DNA of 64,000 nt, from positions 9,077,044 through 9,141,043 of the forward strand of contig CM061243.1 in NCBI GenBank assembly GCA_030848705.1, written 5' to 3'. Both the position numbers and the translations under genes were made by a program. This document shows, in pieces, positions 11,303-20,922 of the stretch. The notes below the pieces were generated by a model. It worked only from the letters and a program-made list of their open reading frames with translations. It ran no database searches and was not told the DNA's origin. This stretch comes from Heracleum sosnowskyi. Its lineage: Eukaryota; Streptophyta; Magnoliopsida; Apiales; Apiaceae. Positions within the stretch are counted from its first letter, which is position 1. Each line of letters begins with the position of its first letter.

Positions 11303-11599
11303 TGTTAGGAATATGTTGTTCTTGATGATAAGCATAAAACACTTAGTAGAATTTGTGTAAAGTCAATTTTGTAGCTGTCAATGAAATAGCATGCTTAGCA
11401 GTGTTTCGTTGACAGGAAGCTCATCAACGAAATGAGTGTTGTAGCAATTGCATTGTACAATACTTCACAGTATGATAGGCATTCTATTATATGTTTTAGA
11501 TAGGTTTTCTAAGTCATGTTGACTATGTACTAGATAGGCAAAATAGGTTGGTTAATTGTAAATATGTTATGCCTTGTAATTCTGCCTAAGTGAAGACAT

Positions 11600-11725
11600 G
11601 TCAACGGTATGAAGATTACTCTGTCAACGGTATGGAGTTTACCCATCAACGAAACGAGGGAAACACCATCAACGGAATGAAGAATGAAGCTATCAACGAA
11701 ACACATCTCCTTGCTATCAACGAAT
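11600..11725 (+). repeat. LTR array of six TCAACG motifs at 22-24 bp spacing
   Basis: Motif starts are at about 11600, 11622, 11645, 11668, 11692 and 11716. Tails alternate between GTATG, AAAC, GAATG and AATC, and spacers are unrelated. It lies upstream of the TATA box, so a transcription-factor-binding role is plausible: AACGG is the core of MYB/MSA-type sites. That role is an inference. Confidence 0.7.
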
Positions 11726-12010
11726 CAATGTTGCTTTTTGAACAGTTGACAAAGTGATAGTGACAGTTTACTGAACAGATCTAAAAGGAGATATGGAAGT
11801 GTACTTTGCATTGGAAGCCATCAAAGTGGTTACTGGAAATAAGGAAACATTCCAATTTCCAATAAGGCTCTTGGGAATGATTATAATGAGCATGAAGACA
11901 AAAGCTAAGATCTCCAAGGACCATTGGACAAAAGGAATGAAAAGCAAGCTACTGATGGTTACTACTATTATTCTTTAGTTTAACCAAACGTAGAATTGTA
12001 AACTTGGGAT

Positions 12011-12018
12011 TATATAAC
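12011..12018 (+). promoter_or_regulatory. Candidate TATA box of element A LTR
   Basis: TATATAAC in an otherwise mixed context, about 300 bp before the LTR end and downstream of the motif array. Transcription would begin about 30 bp further on. Confidence 0.5.
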
Positions 12019-12448
12019 CCAGTGTAGCAGTTACTTTAGAAGTAAGAGAAGAAAAACAAATAGATTGTATTAGCTATTTTTGAGAGCATTCTTCTCTACA
12101 ACATTGTAACTGAGCAGCTGTGAACATTTGTATCACAGATTATTTCCGCAATAAAAACACTTCAGTTGGATCATCAAACAATCCAACTGAATTATTTATA
12201 TCTTGTGTTTTTGTTTATTCAGTTCAGTTTAATTTCATAAAGTGTTTAGTTTCAAGAAAATATCAAGAATTGTATTCAACCCCCCCTTCTACAATTCTGT
12301 TAGGTCATTTGGGAATAACATGGATAAAATAGTATAAGTTTCTTTTTGAGTTTTTGATTTGTAATTTTGTGTCTGGAGTAAGTGGCTATGCAATGTAATT
12401 AGAGGAAACTACTTGTAGGATACATATATTTTGCTTTGGTATTTTTAG

Positions 12449-14077
12449 GAGAATATAAAGATGAACCATCCTCAGTTGTTGTACGAGTCAAAATTGTACA
12501 TGCTTCTTCAGGGTGGAAGTAAGAGTTGCTACTCCTTATTCTTTTTAGTTACTAATTCATGGGTTGTTTATCGTTTATTTAATTGTTTATATTTGTCTTG
12601 TCTCTAACTGGAACAACTTAAACTTTTTCAGCTAGAATTTCAAATTTGAGGTGGTTCGGTGTGGAGAGAGACTATAATGTTTTAGTGATGGATTTGCTAG
12701 GGCCTAGTCTTGAAGATCTATTCAATTTTTGTAGTAGAAAGATTTCTCTGAAGATAGTTTTAATGCTTGCTAATCAAATGGCAAGCTTTTAAACTGATAT
12801 TTATTTACACACGCGCGCACACACACACAAACTATTGTAAAGCTAAATGTCTCCTAACTTTGTTTCTATATGCCATGAATGACTTGTTTCAGATCAATCG
12901 TGTTGAATTTGTTCATACCGAACCATTTCTACATTTAGATATAAAACCGGATAATTTTCTCATGGATTTAGGATGGCGTGCAAATCAGGTCTCTGATTTA
13001 TTGACATGTAATTTGCAATTATGTGTAACATGTTCTTTCCTGCCAAGCATTGGTAGAAGCTTACACTTCTTTTACTCTTAGTGCAAGTTTATATAATAGA
13101 CTTCGGCCTGGCAATAAAATATAGAGATTCTTCAACACAACACATACCATATAGGTGTGTGACCTTTAACGATTCTCTTGTCTGATCTAAATACTTTATT
13201 CATAGACATGTAAGCTAGTGCAAGTATTGAGCTGATTAATTTAGCTAAACCTGTTAAGTATTTTTAGTGAGGGCGGGTAGCTTTTTGTCAAATACTTCTT
13301 GTTGAAACTATCATCTCGGTTATCATCTCGGGAAGCTTAAATTTTACTATATAGATGTTATAATATCTGATAGATTTTAGGTTGTCATAGGAACACCTAG
13401 AGTCTTCCGTAGTTCCTTAGTTTAATCATGTTATAAGTAATTTCCTGGAGCATGCAACAACATGAAAGGGTTTTACTCGGTCCATGTTGTATAAGATTTT
13501 CTGAAAGCATGAAAAAACTCTTTATACAAATACGCAGAGGCAACGAAGTATCATGAGAGACTTCCTAAATTTAAGATAATATATTATTGGTACATTGTTG
13601 CACAATGACTGCATGGTTGTATTACAGATGCTCCCCAATATACTTCATTAGAGGAATTGTTACAGAGCGGGAGGGATGATCTTGAATCTCTTGGATATGT
13701 TCTAATGTACTTCATAAAGAGTATGCCTTATTAAAGCCATCAATTGCATGTGTAGTCTTCCTTCGCAGGGATTGGAAGCTGGAAATAAGAAGGAAATAAG
13801 AAGCAGAAGTATGAAAAAATTAGTGAAAAGAAAGTTTCCACCTCTATCGAGGCATTACTTGTAAACTAATTGATGTTCTTGTGTTCTTTTATTTTGATCA
13901 AACATAGCATGACCGGTCTACATGTTCAGCTTTTTGTAGTCACTGTGCCGAGGTTATCCGACAGAATTTGCTTCCTATTTCCATTACTGTCGTTCATTGT
14001 GTTTGAAGATAAACCAGACTATGCTTATATCAAGAAAATTATCCGTGAGCTCTTTATCCGGGAAGGTCTGAAACTCT
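12449..14077 (+). pseudogene. Casein kinase 1-like kinase, degenerate multi-exon copy
   Basis: Exon-like blocks encode plant CK1 motifs in order: HPQLLYESKLYMLLQGG (12449-12518), NLRWFGVERDYNVLVMDLLG (12632-12780), HLDIKPDNFLMDLG (12893-12988), YIIDFGLAIKYRD (13087-13154), GRDDLESLGYVLMYF (about 13663-13710), and FEDKPDYAYIKKI to FIREG (about 13998-14064). Introns are kept, so this is not a processed copy. Decay is clear: the catalytic loop reads HLD instead of HRD, one donor is GC, the acceptor before 13087 is AA instead of AG, the activation-segment exon is partly missing, and stops and frameshifts occur after 13710. The ATP-binding N-terminal exons are absent here. They may lie left of element A, which interrupts the upstream intron. 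Confidence 0.85.
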
Positions 14078-14193
14078 GACCATATGTTGTTTATAGTCTT
14101 ACTTATACGTATGAGTACTTTTACACTTCATTCCACTTCATAATTATAGTTAATAGTTTATTTGCTTGATGTGTCATTTTATTTTTGAAACAG

Positions 14194-14356
14194 GGATCTC
14201 CTAAACAACCTGGTGGCCATGAATGTGGGTACGTTGTAATGCGCTACATGAAATAGATTATCGAAGATGCAAGATTGACTTTTGCTACAAAGGTATACTT
14301 TGATCTGTCTTGTTTTGCTATTGGATTGTCTTTGAGTATAAATTAATTTTTATATA

Positions 14357-14405
<49 letters not shown>

Positions 14406-14559
14406 CACTTTATGATGAATTGTGTTTGGTTGCACTTTCCAGTGGCTGCCCAAGACTCGATCGTCTTACAAAGAGGCGCAACTTGATGAAGTACGTATCG
14501 CTGCTCTGAAGTTCATCCAAGAGCACATTTGTCTAGTACTTTTGTCAAGGTCTCTTTAA
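14194..14559 (+). pseudogene. C-terminal fragment of an Ulp1-type (C48) cysteine protease, probably transposon-derived
   Basis: Two exon-like blocks with good splice sites. 14194-14292 encodes QPGGHECGYVVMRYMK, the motif around the catalytic Cys of Ulp1-like proteases carried by many plant MULE and CACTA elements, then a stop (TAG) and EDARLTFATK. 14443-14559 encodes the usual tail, with SSYKEAQLDEVR and FIQEHI. The intron between them (14293-14442) contains a TA microsatellite. It follows the last CK1 exon by about 120 bp, where the final CK1 exon would be expected. This suggests a captured or shuffled exon. It is non-functional as it stands. Confidence 0.65.
14359..14404. repeat. (TA)n microsatellite
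   Basis: About 23 uninterrupted TA units inside the intron of the Ulp1-like fragment. Confidence 0.95.
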
Positions 14560-15166
14560 TTGTGAAATGTACAACCTCTGGATGGTTAAAACTGCTTAAC
14601 AATTTGGTTTATTTTGTTGAGGAAATCACGTATAGATACCTCCATAACATCAGCATTGCCCTTCGCAACCCCAGAAGCCACTGTTCCAATTCCAGCTTCA
14701 GCCACAAGTTTTAACAGAGACTTTAGCCTTATGATTGACCCGTGTATTCTATTTGCTCATATCCCTGCAATATAAGGTCTTAGCTAGTAAACCTTGATCG
14801 TGTGTTTTAGCCCCCTTTCTTAGAGTATTTATTTACAATCGCGCGGAAAATGCAATCAGATACATTACTGCAGCTACATCAAGAGTCTTTTCCATCATCC
14901 CTTATTCAATGTACATCAATATGAGCTTAAAAAATGTAGCTTCATCCTTTAACATTTTCTTTCCCTCAGCTTCTATCATTGGCTCCTCAGCCATTTTCAC
15001 ATCTGTAATATTGGTTCCTAATTTTTTTTTGAAACTGCATGTATGGCTTAATAACTTAGTTCAGTATCCATTAAAAAATTTCAATTTTCAAATTCTGTTT
15101 GTTTGTGTCCTTATAAACAGGTTGTTCCAACCACATAAATGTATAAATATACACTAATAATGAAAA
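14560..15166. other. Non-coding sequence between the pseudogenes and element B
   Basis: AT-rich, without a recognisable gene, repeat or terminal structure. The short ORFs here (up to 82 codons) have no recognisable motif. Confidence 0.6.
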
Positions 15167-15171
15167 GAGTT
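15167..15171. repeat. Target-site duplication of element B (left copy, GAGTT)
   Basis: GAGTT immediately left of the LTR is repeated at 36070-36074 immediately right of the other LTR. Confidence 0.9.
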
Positions 15172-15721
15172 TGTTTCCCAATAAATAACAATTGTAGAAG
15201 GGGGGTTGAATACAATTGTATAAGATTCTCGACTTAATAAATTATGTATCACAAAAATGAAAGAATAATAACAGCTTTATTAAAACTGATATAAAACTGT
15301 TACAAACTCTCTCAAGAAATTCTGATGTTATTGAGAGCTTCTAGGTTACAATATACTCGTGTATGCGATTGATTAATTAAAATCAAAACCTAAATTGTGT
15401 TTATATACTACACAACTTCTCTATCAGTTACAAGATAAGTCCAAATCAATTACCAACTATATTGAAACATATCCTAACCGACAGCTTCATTCCTATAAAC
15501 TAGGAACCGACAAAATAAGATTCCTTCTTTAACTAGACTCCATAAATAACTCGAAGTTGTAATCCTGATCAGCTTCCAGTCCAGATGATCAATCCTGATC
15601 TTAGTCTTGATAGAAATCCTGATAGCAATCCTGATATTGACGCTTGAGCAAATATTGATGACGTCAACAATCCTGATCAGTTGAGTCTAGATCCTGACGA
15701 TAATTGAATCCTGATCTAACA
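15172..15721 (-). repeat. Element B 3' LTR (550 bp)
   Basis: On the minus strand it begins TGTTAGATCAGGATT and ends TTGGGAAACA. It carries seven AATCCTGA-type words (plus-strand reading) between 15561 and 15716. A TATATAAA box on the minus strand lies at 15400-15407. Relative to the 5' LTR, two motif copies are degraded (CCAGAT for CCTGAT, TCTTGA for TCCTGA). Confidence 0.95.
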
Positions 15722-15733
15722 ATCTCCCCCAAT
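15722..15733 (-). promoter_or_regulatory. Element B 3' polypurine tract
   Basis: Minus strand reads GATTGGGGGAGAT up to the LTR start, essentially the same PPT as element A. Confidence 0.9.
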
Positions 15734-15830
15734 CTCATACTTTGTAAAATAAAGTATAGATTCCTAGATTCAATGATGCCAAAAACTTATTTACAAAATG
15801 TACAAGTATTTACAGCAGCAACTTATCTTT

Positions 15831-18800
15831 TTAGATTTTCTGATAGAACAAATTCATCTTCAAGAAGTTTGACAGTAAATTTTCTTCTTTGTCTTCAAGA
15901 ATCTGAATTAGTCTTTCCTTAAGATCTTTGAGTTCTCCATCTTCCTCATTTATCTGATAGATAGCTGCTCTGAGATTCTGTATAGAACTTCTCTGTAGAC
16001 TATGTTCTTCAAGCAGGAGATAAGTAATTTCCTTCCCATCAGGATTAAGAGTAAGTTGAGTCATGCCAAAGGTCGTTTCTTTAACAGCAGTGCCCCTTTG
16101 CATTTCCACATCTTGGCCTCTCAGATTTAAGTACATGGGAGTATAATTACCATTGAAATTTCTTTTTTCATCAAATCTTTTCCTGATTGTTGACAGAATC
16201 ATATCACTCCATTCTTTGCACACTTTGTTTTTCCATCTCAGCAGATAGTGAACATATTTCAGTTCCTTTGTGGTTTTAACCAACAGCTCTTGTATGGAAA
16301 TAATCTTCACACTACCATCCTTCATGAAGTATAGAAGCTTCTATTTTTTTCAGTACCATCATGACAATCTATAACTATATCAACAGCTAATAAATTGTTC
16401 AGGTGTTTAGAAGTTAAGTTACCTCCAATATCAGTCAAAGAGTGAGGATCAACATATGGCAAATTCAGAAACTCAGCATCTCTGTGACCTATACCTCCTC
16501 TTGTATTATGTGGCATATGCCTTAAGCTTGAAAACATTTGTAACCAGAGTGCTTTGGATCTTTGTGAACCAGAAAAGTCAGCAACACTGGAGACATTGTT
16601 ATAATTCCACCAGACTGATAATTGATAGGTCTATCACACCTAAGTGTGTCAATGTGTTTCCACTTCTTGTCTTTTTCCTTCTCAAGTACATAGCTTCTTT
16701 CTATCTGAGGTTGTTGTCTTCTTGCATTTTTCCATAACCTTCTATTTGAATGTTTAAGCTTTTGCACATAGAGCTGAGAATCTCTATTTGTAGTTCTTGT
16801 TATTTCTCTTCTTCTGACTTCTTCTTCTTCATCCACTTCTTCATTATGAGAATCAACCACAGTAGATAAAATTAACAAATCAATCTCTTGTAGAATTTCA
16901 GATTCATCGGGATCTTGAACAATGTCAGGAACAATGTCAAGATTAGAATCTTCAATTTGAGTTGTATTACTGGTTAGAGTTGATTGTCTTGGTCTTCTTC
17001 TCAATTGAGGTTCTTCTTCTTTTTTTTGGTCTTCTTCCTGAATGATAGTCCTGATAGCCAGAGTATCAGGAACTATTGGAGTTTGCTGAGCATCAGGAAT
17101 TTCTTCAATTCTTAGACCTTGTCGGTCTAGGCACTGTTTGAATAAACCTTCTTTCTCTACTTGCACCTCTTCTACCTCTGCCTCCTCTACCTCTAGCAGG
17201 AGCAGGATTCTTAAAACTCTCCATCATTTCTCTTTGTTGACTTAGAAATTCTTCATGTGAGAGATCAGGATATTCTTCACTAGCAGTAGAAAGTGCTTTT
17301 CTTGCAAATAATTGTTGAACTCTCTTATCAGTGTGATAAAGAGTAACAACATTACCATCTCTTGTTGTGAAATTCCGGAATAGATTAGCAGCATCTTCAG
17401 GATTATCAATAAGAACATCTTCATCACCTTCAGGAATTGTAGAGAGTGTTTGTCCATGACCAGGTGTCAGGATTTGATCAGCCATCAGGATTTGATCACC
17501 AGTCAGGATTTGCTCTTCCGTCAGGATCTGAGATTTCACCAAAGTCCTTACTGTTTTTACTCCAGAATCAGAAACATGAGTTGACTGCATGGATTGACTT
17601 TGAGAAGTTTGAATTATAGACTTCACCATGACAGCATCAGAGGTTTCTCCTTGAAATACCATATCATCACCATCATTACCAGTATTGTCATCATCATTAT
17701 TTCTTTTCAATACTAGTTCAGGTGTACATTTTGCACCATCATTACCAGTATTGTCATCATCATTATTTCTTTTCAATACTAGTTCAGGTGTACATTTTGT
17801 CTGACTTACCTTCTCCCCCTTTTTGGCATCAGGTTTGGATAACAAATTTAAGATTAAAGAAAGAGAGGTTTGAATGTCAGTTACCTTAGAATCTAAGGAA
17901 TCAATTCTGGTGTTGATGTGAGACTGTTCAGAAATTATTGACTTAACTTGAGATTCCACTACTCTTAGTTGAAAAGCAGTAGGTGCCTTTGTCAAGCTAG
18001 TAGAAATATCAGTCCTCACCATCTCAGTAGCAACCTTCACAGAATCAATTTCAGTCTTGAGGCTTTTGGATAACAAAGTTGTAGCCTTCAAGTGATTCCT
18101 TACATCTTCACTTTCTATCATTATGGAAGCATGAGCAGCATGTTCCAAGGCACATGGAAAACTAACAGAAGCAAAACATCTATACCATTCATTTTCCCAT
18201 TCATCTCTCCTTAACATCTTAGCAGGATCAAGTGCAGAAGGACCAGAAGAGTCTTGTCTTTGATCTTTTCCTGTAAAAGCCTTGCCAACCATGAAAGTGC
18301 TTAAATAACCAAAGTTAGTTCCAAGACTAGATTTTAGTACTGTAGCAAGCTGATCCTTCTCACCATCATTATCATCATCAGAATCATCATCATCACTATC
18401 TCTAGAATCATCAGCATCGGGAATAACAACTCCTTTCATTTTATCCTTGGATTCTGAGATAGGATCTTGTAATGGCCTTGAGCTTAGTGGTTGAATTAGG
18501 ATTGGCTCAGCATCAGGAGCACCACTAGCATCAGGAGCAACACTGTCAGGATTTGAAATGCTTGCATAAGTATTTTCTACTAATGGTTCTTGTGTAGCTT
18601 GAGGTTCAGAAGCTGCTTCAGTACTTTGAGTTGGAGGTTTTTGTGTGCTTCCCTCAATGACAGTGTCCTCGACCAAAACTTCCATGTCAGGAATATTAGA
18701 AGCCCCTTGAGCATTGTCAAGAAACTTCTCAGAAATTGTAGTTGTCTTGCCTGCATCTTCACATTGAGAAGATGGTTCTTGTGTGGCTGGAATGCAGATG

Positions 18801-20500
18801 TCTTCATTCTCCCTTTGAGAAAATGGTTCTTGTGGGACCATTCCATCAGCTATGCCTTCACTCACACTTTGAGTGAGTGGTTCTTGTGTGGCAGGATCTT
18901 CAATAACTGCTGAACCACTTTGAGGTTCAGGTTCTTGTGGGCTAGATCCCTTCAATTTCTTCTGTCTCTGAAAGACCTTTTCTTCTGCCTTGCTTTTCTT
19001 CTCCATTGGATGTATGAACCCAAGTTTGGAAGCAGCAGTACCAAGCTTCTCCCATGAAATATCAACATGTCTTGTAGTTGGAGAGGCTTTGGCTGGAGAG
19101 TCTGAAATAGAGACAACTTTACTTGGTGTAACATCAGGATTACTAACGTCAGGATTTGCTTGAGCATCAGGATTTGACTGCTCATCAGGAATTGAAATGT
19201 CCTGTCCATCAATATCCTGTGTCTTCAAAGGAATATGATACCTACTTTTAGTTAATTTTCTTTTCTTCTGTGGCTTAGAAGATGGTGCCACAGCTTCAAT
19301 AGCAGTATCAACAACTTCCTTGTTCAGCTTAAACTTAGAGGATATAGGCATATCATCCTCAGAATCAATTTCATCCCTTAAAGCCAATTTTCTTTTCACA
19401 GAAACAACCTCCTCAATCTTATCAGCCTTCTTCACCAGGACCCCTTATACACCCCCTTTTGACTTCATTTTGGTGATTGGTGTAGAGGAGAAATCCTTTG
19501 AACCTGATTATCTTCCAGACACATCAGTTCTAGCTGATTTCTGTGATTTTACAACTAAAGTCTTTTGAGAGACATTAGAGATGGTTGTAGACTGTTTGGA
19601 GTGTTTGGGAGGGATGCTTGTGTCAGGAATAAGGTGTGATTGACCTTGCCACATAGCATCAGAAACTGTTCCATAACAAGTAGGCATTTTCTCTTGCAAG
19701 AAAAGCCTGACCTCATCAGGAATAAAGGCATTGCCTGTAAAACCATTTGCCTTATCACTGTTGACTAAGGACTTAATATTATTCTCAGTAATTCTACAAA
19801 TTGGTAGAATTACATCCTCTTCAAAAACAGCATTAGGACATAAGTGATTAAAAATCAATTGGAAAAATCTAAGAAAACAGACAGAGCCTAACTTATCTGA
19901 TTTCCTATCACTTAAGGCTTTTAAAACAAAACTACCATAATCAAACACTGTAGAATGAATTAGAGAGTACCCAATTTTGAGAGATCCTGATGGAAGAACA
20001 TCAAAGTTTGATGTCTTGTTCAAGAAACATCGGCTTATGGTATCAAAGAAGAAATTCCACTCCTTCTTTAGCTTTGTCCTAAAGAGGTTTCCATACCTCT
20101 TAACTTCCCCATTGTAACCCAATTTTGTAACAAACTCAAAGAGTGTCGAGTCTGAAACATTATCAGGAATAACATCACCAACAACAGGCAAATGTAGAGC
20201 TTCTTCCACAATAGTAGGAGTCACATAGTGAGTAACCCCATTAAATTCAAAACTCATCAGGATTGAGCCTGAATGCCCTTTGTCAAAAGTAACTGTGTTC
20301 CACACCTGCATAATTGACTTAAACGAAACACTTGCAGGTTCTGTTAGAGCAAACTTCAAAGGACTTGAAGTTAAGAAATCCTGTATTATGTGAAACTCAT
20401 TTGGCAAATCCTGATGATCCAAAATTGACACAAAATTGTTAGTGGCAAAAGTAACACCACTAACTACTGTTTGCTTGTTCATGAATGATGAAAACGCCAT
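15831..20500 (-). pseudogene. Element B third ORF, broken
   Basis: Homologue of the element A third ORF. The best intact piece is 19508-20500 (330 aa), starting at an ATG after a pyrimidine-rich leader. It holds the N-terminal domain (SNFDVL, LHLP, FFQLIFNHLCP). Stops at 19508-19510 and 19445-19447 separate it from 17105-19435 (same frame). That second piece is an acidic, Pro/Gln/Ser-rich region packed with NPD, QEP and ILTxxQIL repeats, a predicted coiled coil, and the KKGEK word over a GGGGGAG tract (17813-17819). Frame changes near 17105-17166, 16522-16540 and 16322 break the C-terminal part, which continues to 15831 with DLKERLIQILEDKEENL. No membrane segment is seen. The low-complexity section is much more acidic than in A. 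Confidence 0.8.
17671..17799 (-). repeat. 66-bp tandem duplication inside element B ORF3
   Basis: Two near-perfect consecutive copies (starts 17671 and 17737), encoding 22 residues each (KCTPELVLKRNNDDDNTGND on the minus strand). The length is a multiple of three, so the frame is kept. Confidence 0.9.
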
Positions 20501-20922
20501 TAAAACAATATAGAAAACTTGAGAATTGAGATTTAGAAATTAGGGTTCTTGAGCACAGAGAAAGAAAGAAGATGAAAAACTGATGATGAGAGAGTAAACG
20601 GTAATTTAGAAAATCAAATGTATTTTGTTAAAACAAAATATTACTCTCAGTGACATGTGGCATGCTGTGATTCGTGCATAAATAATTAGTGGACAAATTA
20701 CGCGCGTAATTAAACATAACTGCACCGCTTTTTATGTGTATCTATATGTATATATCTATCAGTGTGACACACGCACGCATATAGTTGTCCAACTAAAACT
20801 CAAACGTTTCTCATCAAGAACTGACGAAAAATCAGGCATAATTTAAGCAATGAAATACTGATCTGTACATCAGGATTGACCACTTCCTGTCAGGATTGCG
20901 TCCTATCAGGATTTGATCAAAA
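20501..20922 (-). other. Element B pol-ORF3 spacer with motif cluster
   Basis: Non-coding. It corresponds to 6110-6649 of element A. CAGGATT words lie at about 20870, 20890, 20905 and 20958 (plus strand; the last falls just inside the pol end). Next to the ORF3 ATG the minus strand shows a CT-rich leader (about 20545-20575), and an AT-rich TATA-like stretch lies further upstream (about 20740-20760). Confidence 0.6.

Larger units (their letters stand above)
1..12320 (+). mobile_element. Element A: young SIRE-type Ty1/copia LTR retrotransposon (5' end outside window)
   Basis: Order seen: partial 5' LTR, PBS, gag, pol (protease-integrase-RT-RNase H, the copia order), a long third ORF, PPT, 3' LTR. 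Extra coding capacity downstream of pol is typical of the SIRE/Maximus lineage. The 3' LTR is 1,018 bp, so about 795 bp of the 5' LTR should lie left of the window and the full element should be about 13.1 kb. The visible 223 bp of the 5' LTR match the 3' LTR without a difference, so insertion is recent. gag and pol are intact; ORF3 has one in-frame stop. The 3' flank begins TGGAT, the candidate target-site duplication, whose partner is off the window. It lies just upstream of casein kinase-like exons and probably sits in one of their introns. Confidence 0.93.
11303..12320 (+). repeat. Element A 3' LTR (1,018 bp)
   Basis: Starts TGTTAGGAATAT after the polypurine tract and ends GGGAATAACA, matching the 5' LTR end. 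It contains a motif-rich upstream part (11403-11433 and 11600-11725), a TATA box, and a C-run near the end. The short ORF inside it (11793-11978) has no recognisable family. Confidence 0.95.

Noticed and set aside
11600..11725. CRISPR-like array (short repeats, 22-24 bp period)
   Set aside because: Repeat core is only 6-11 bp and variable, inside a plant LTR, with no cas genes.
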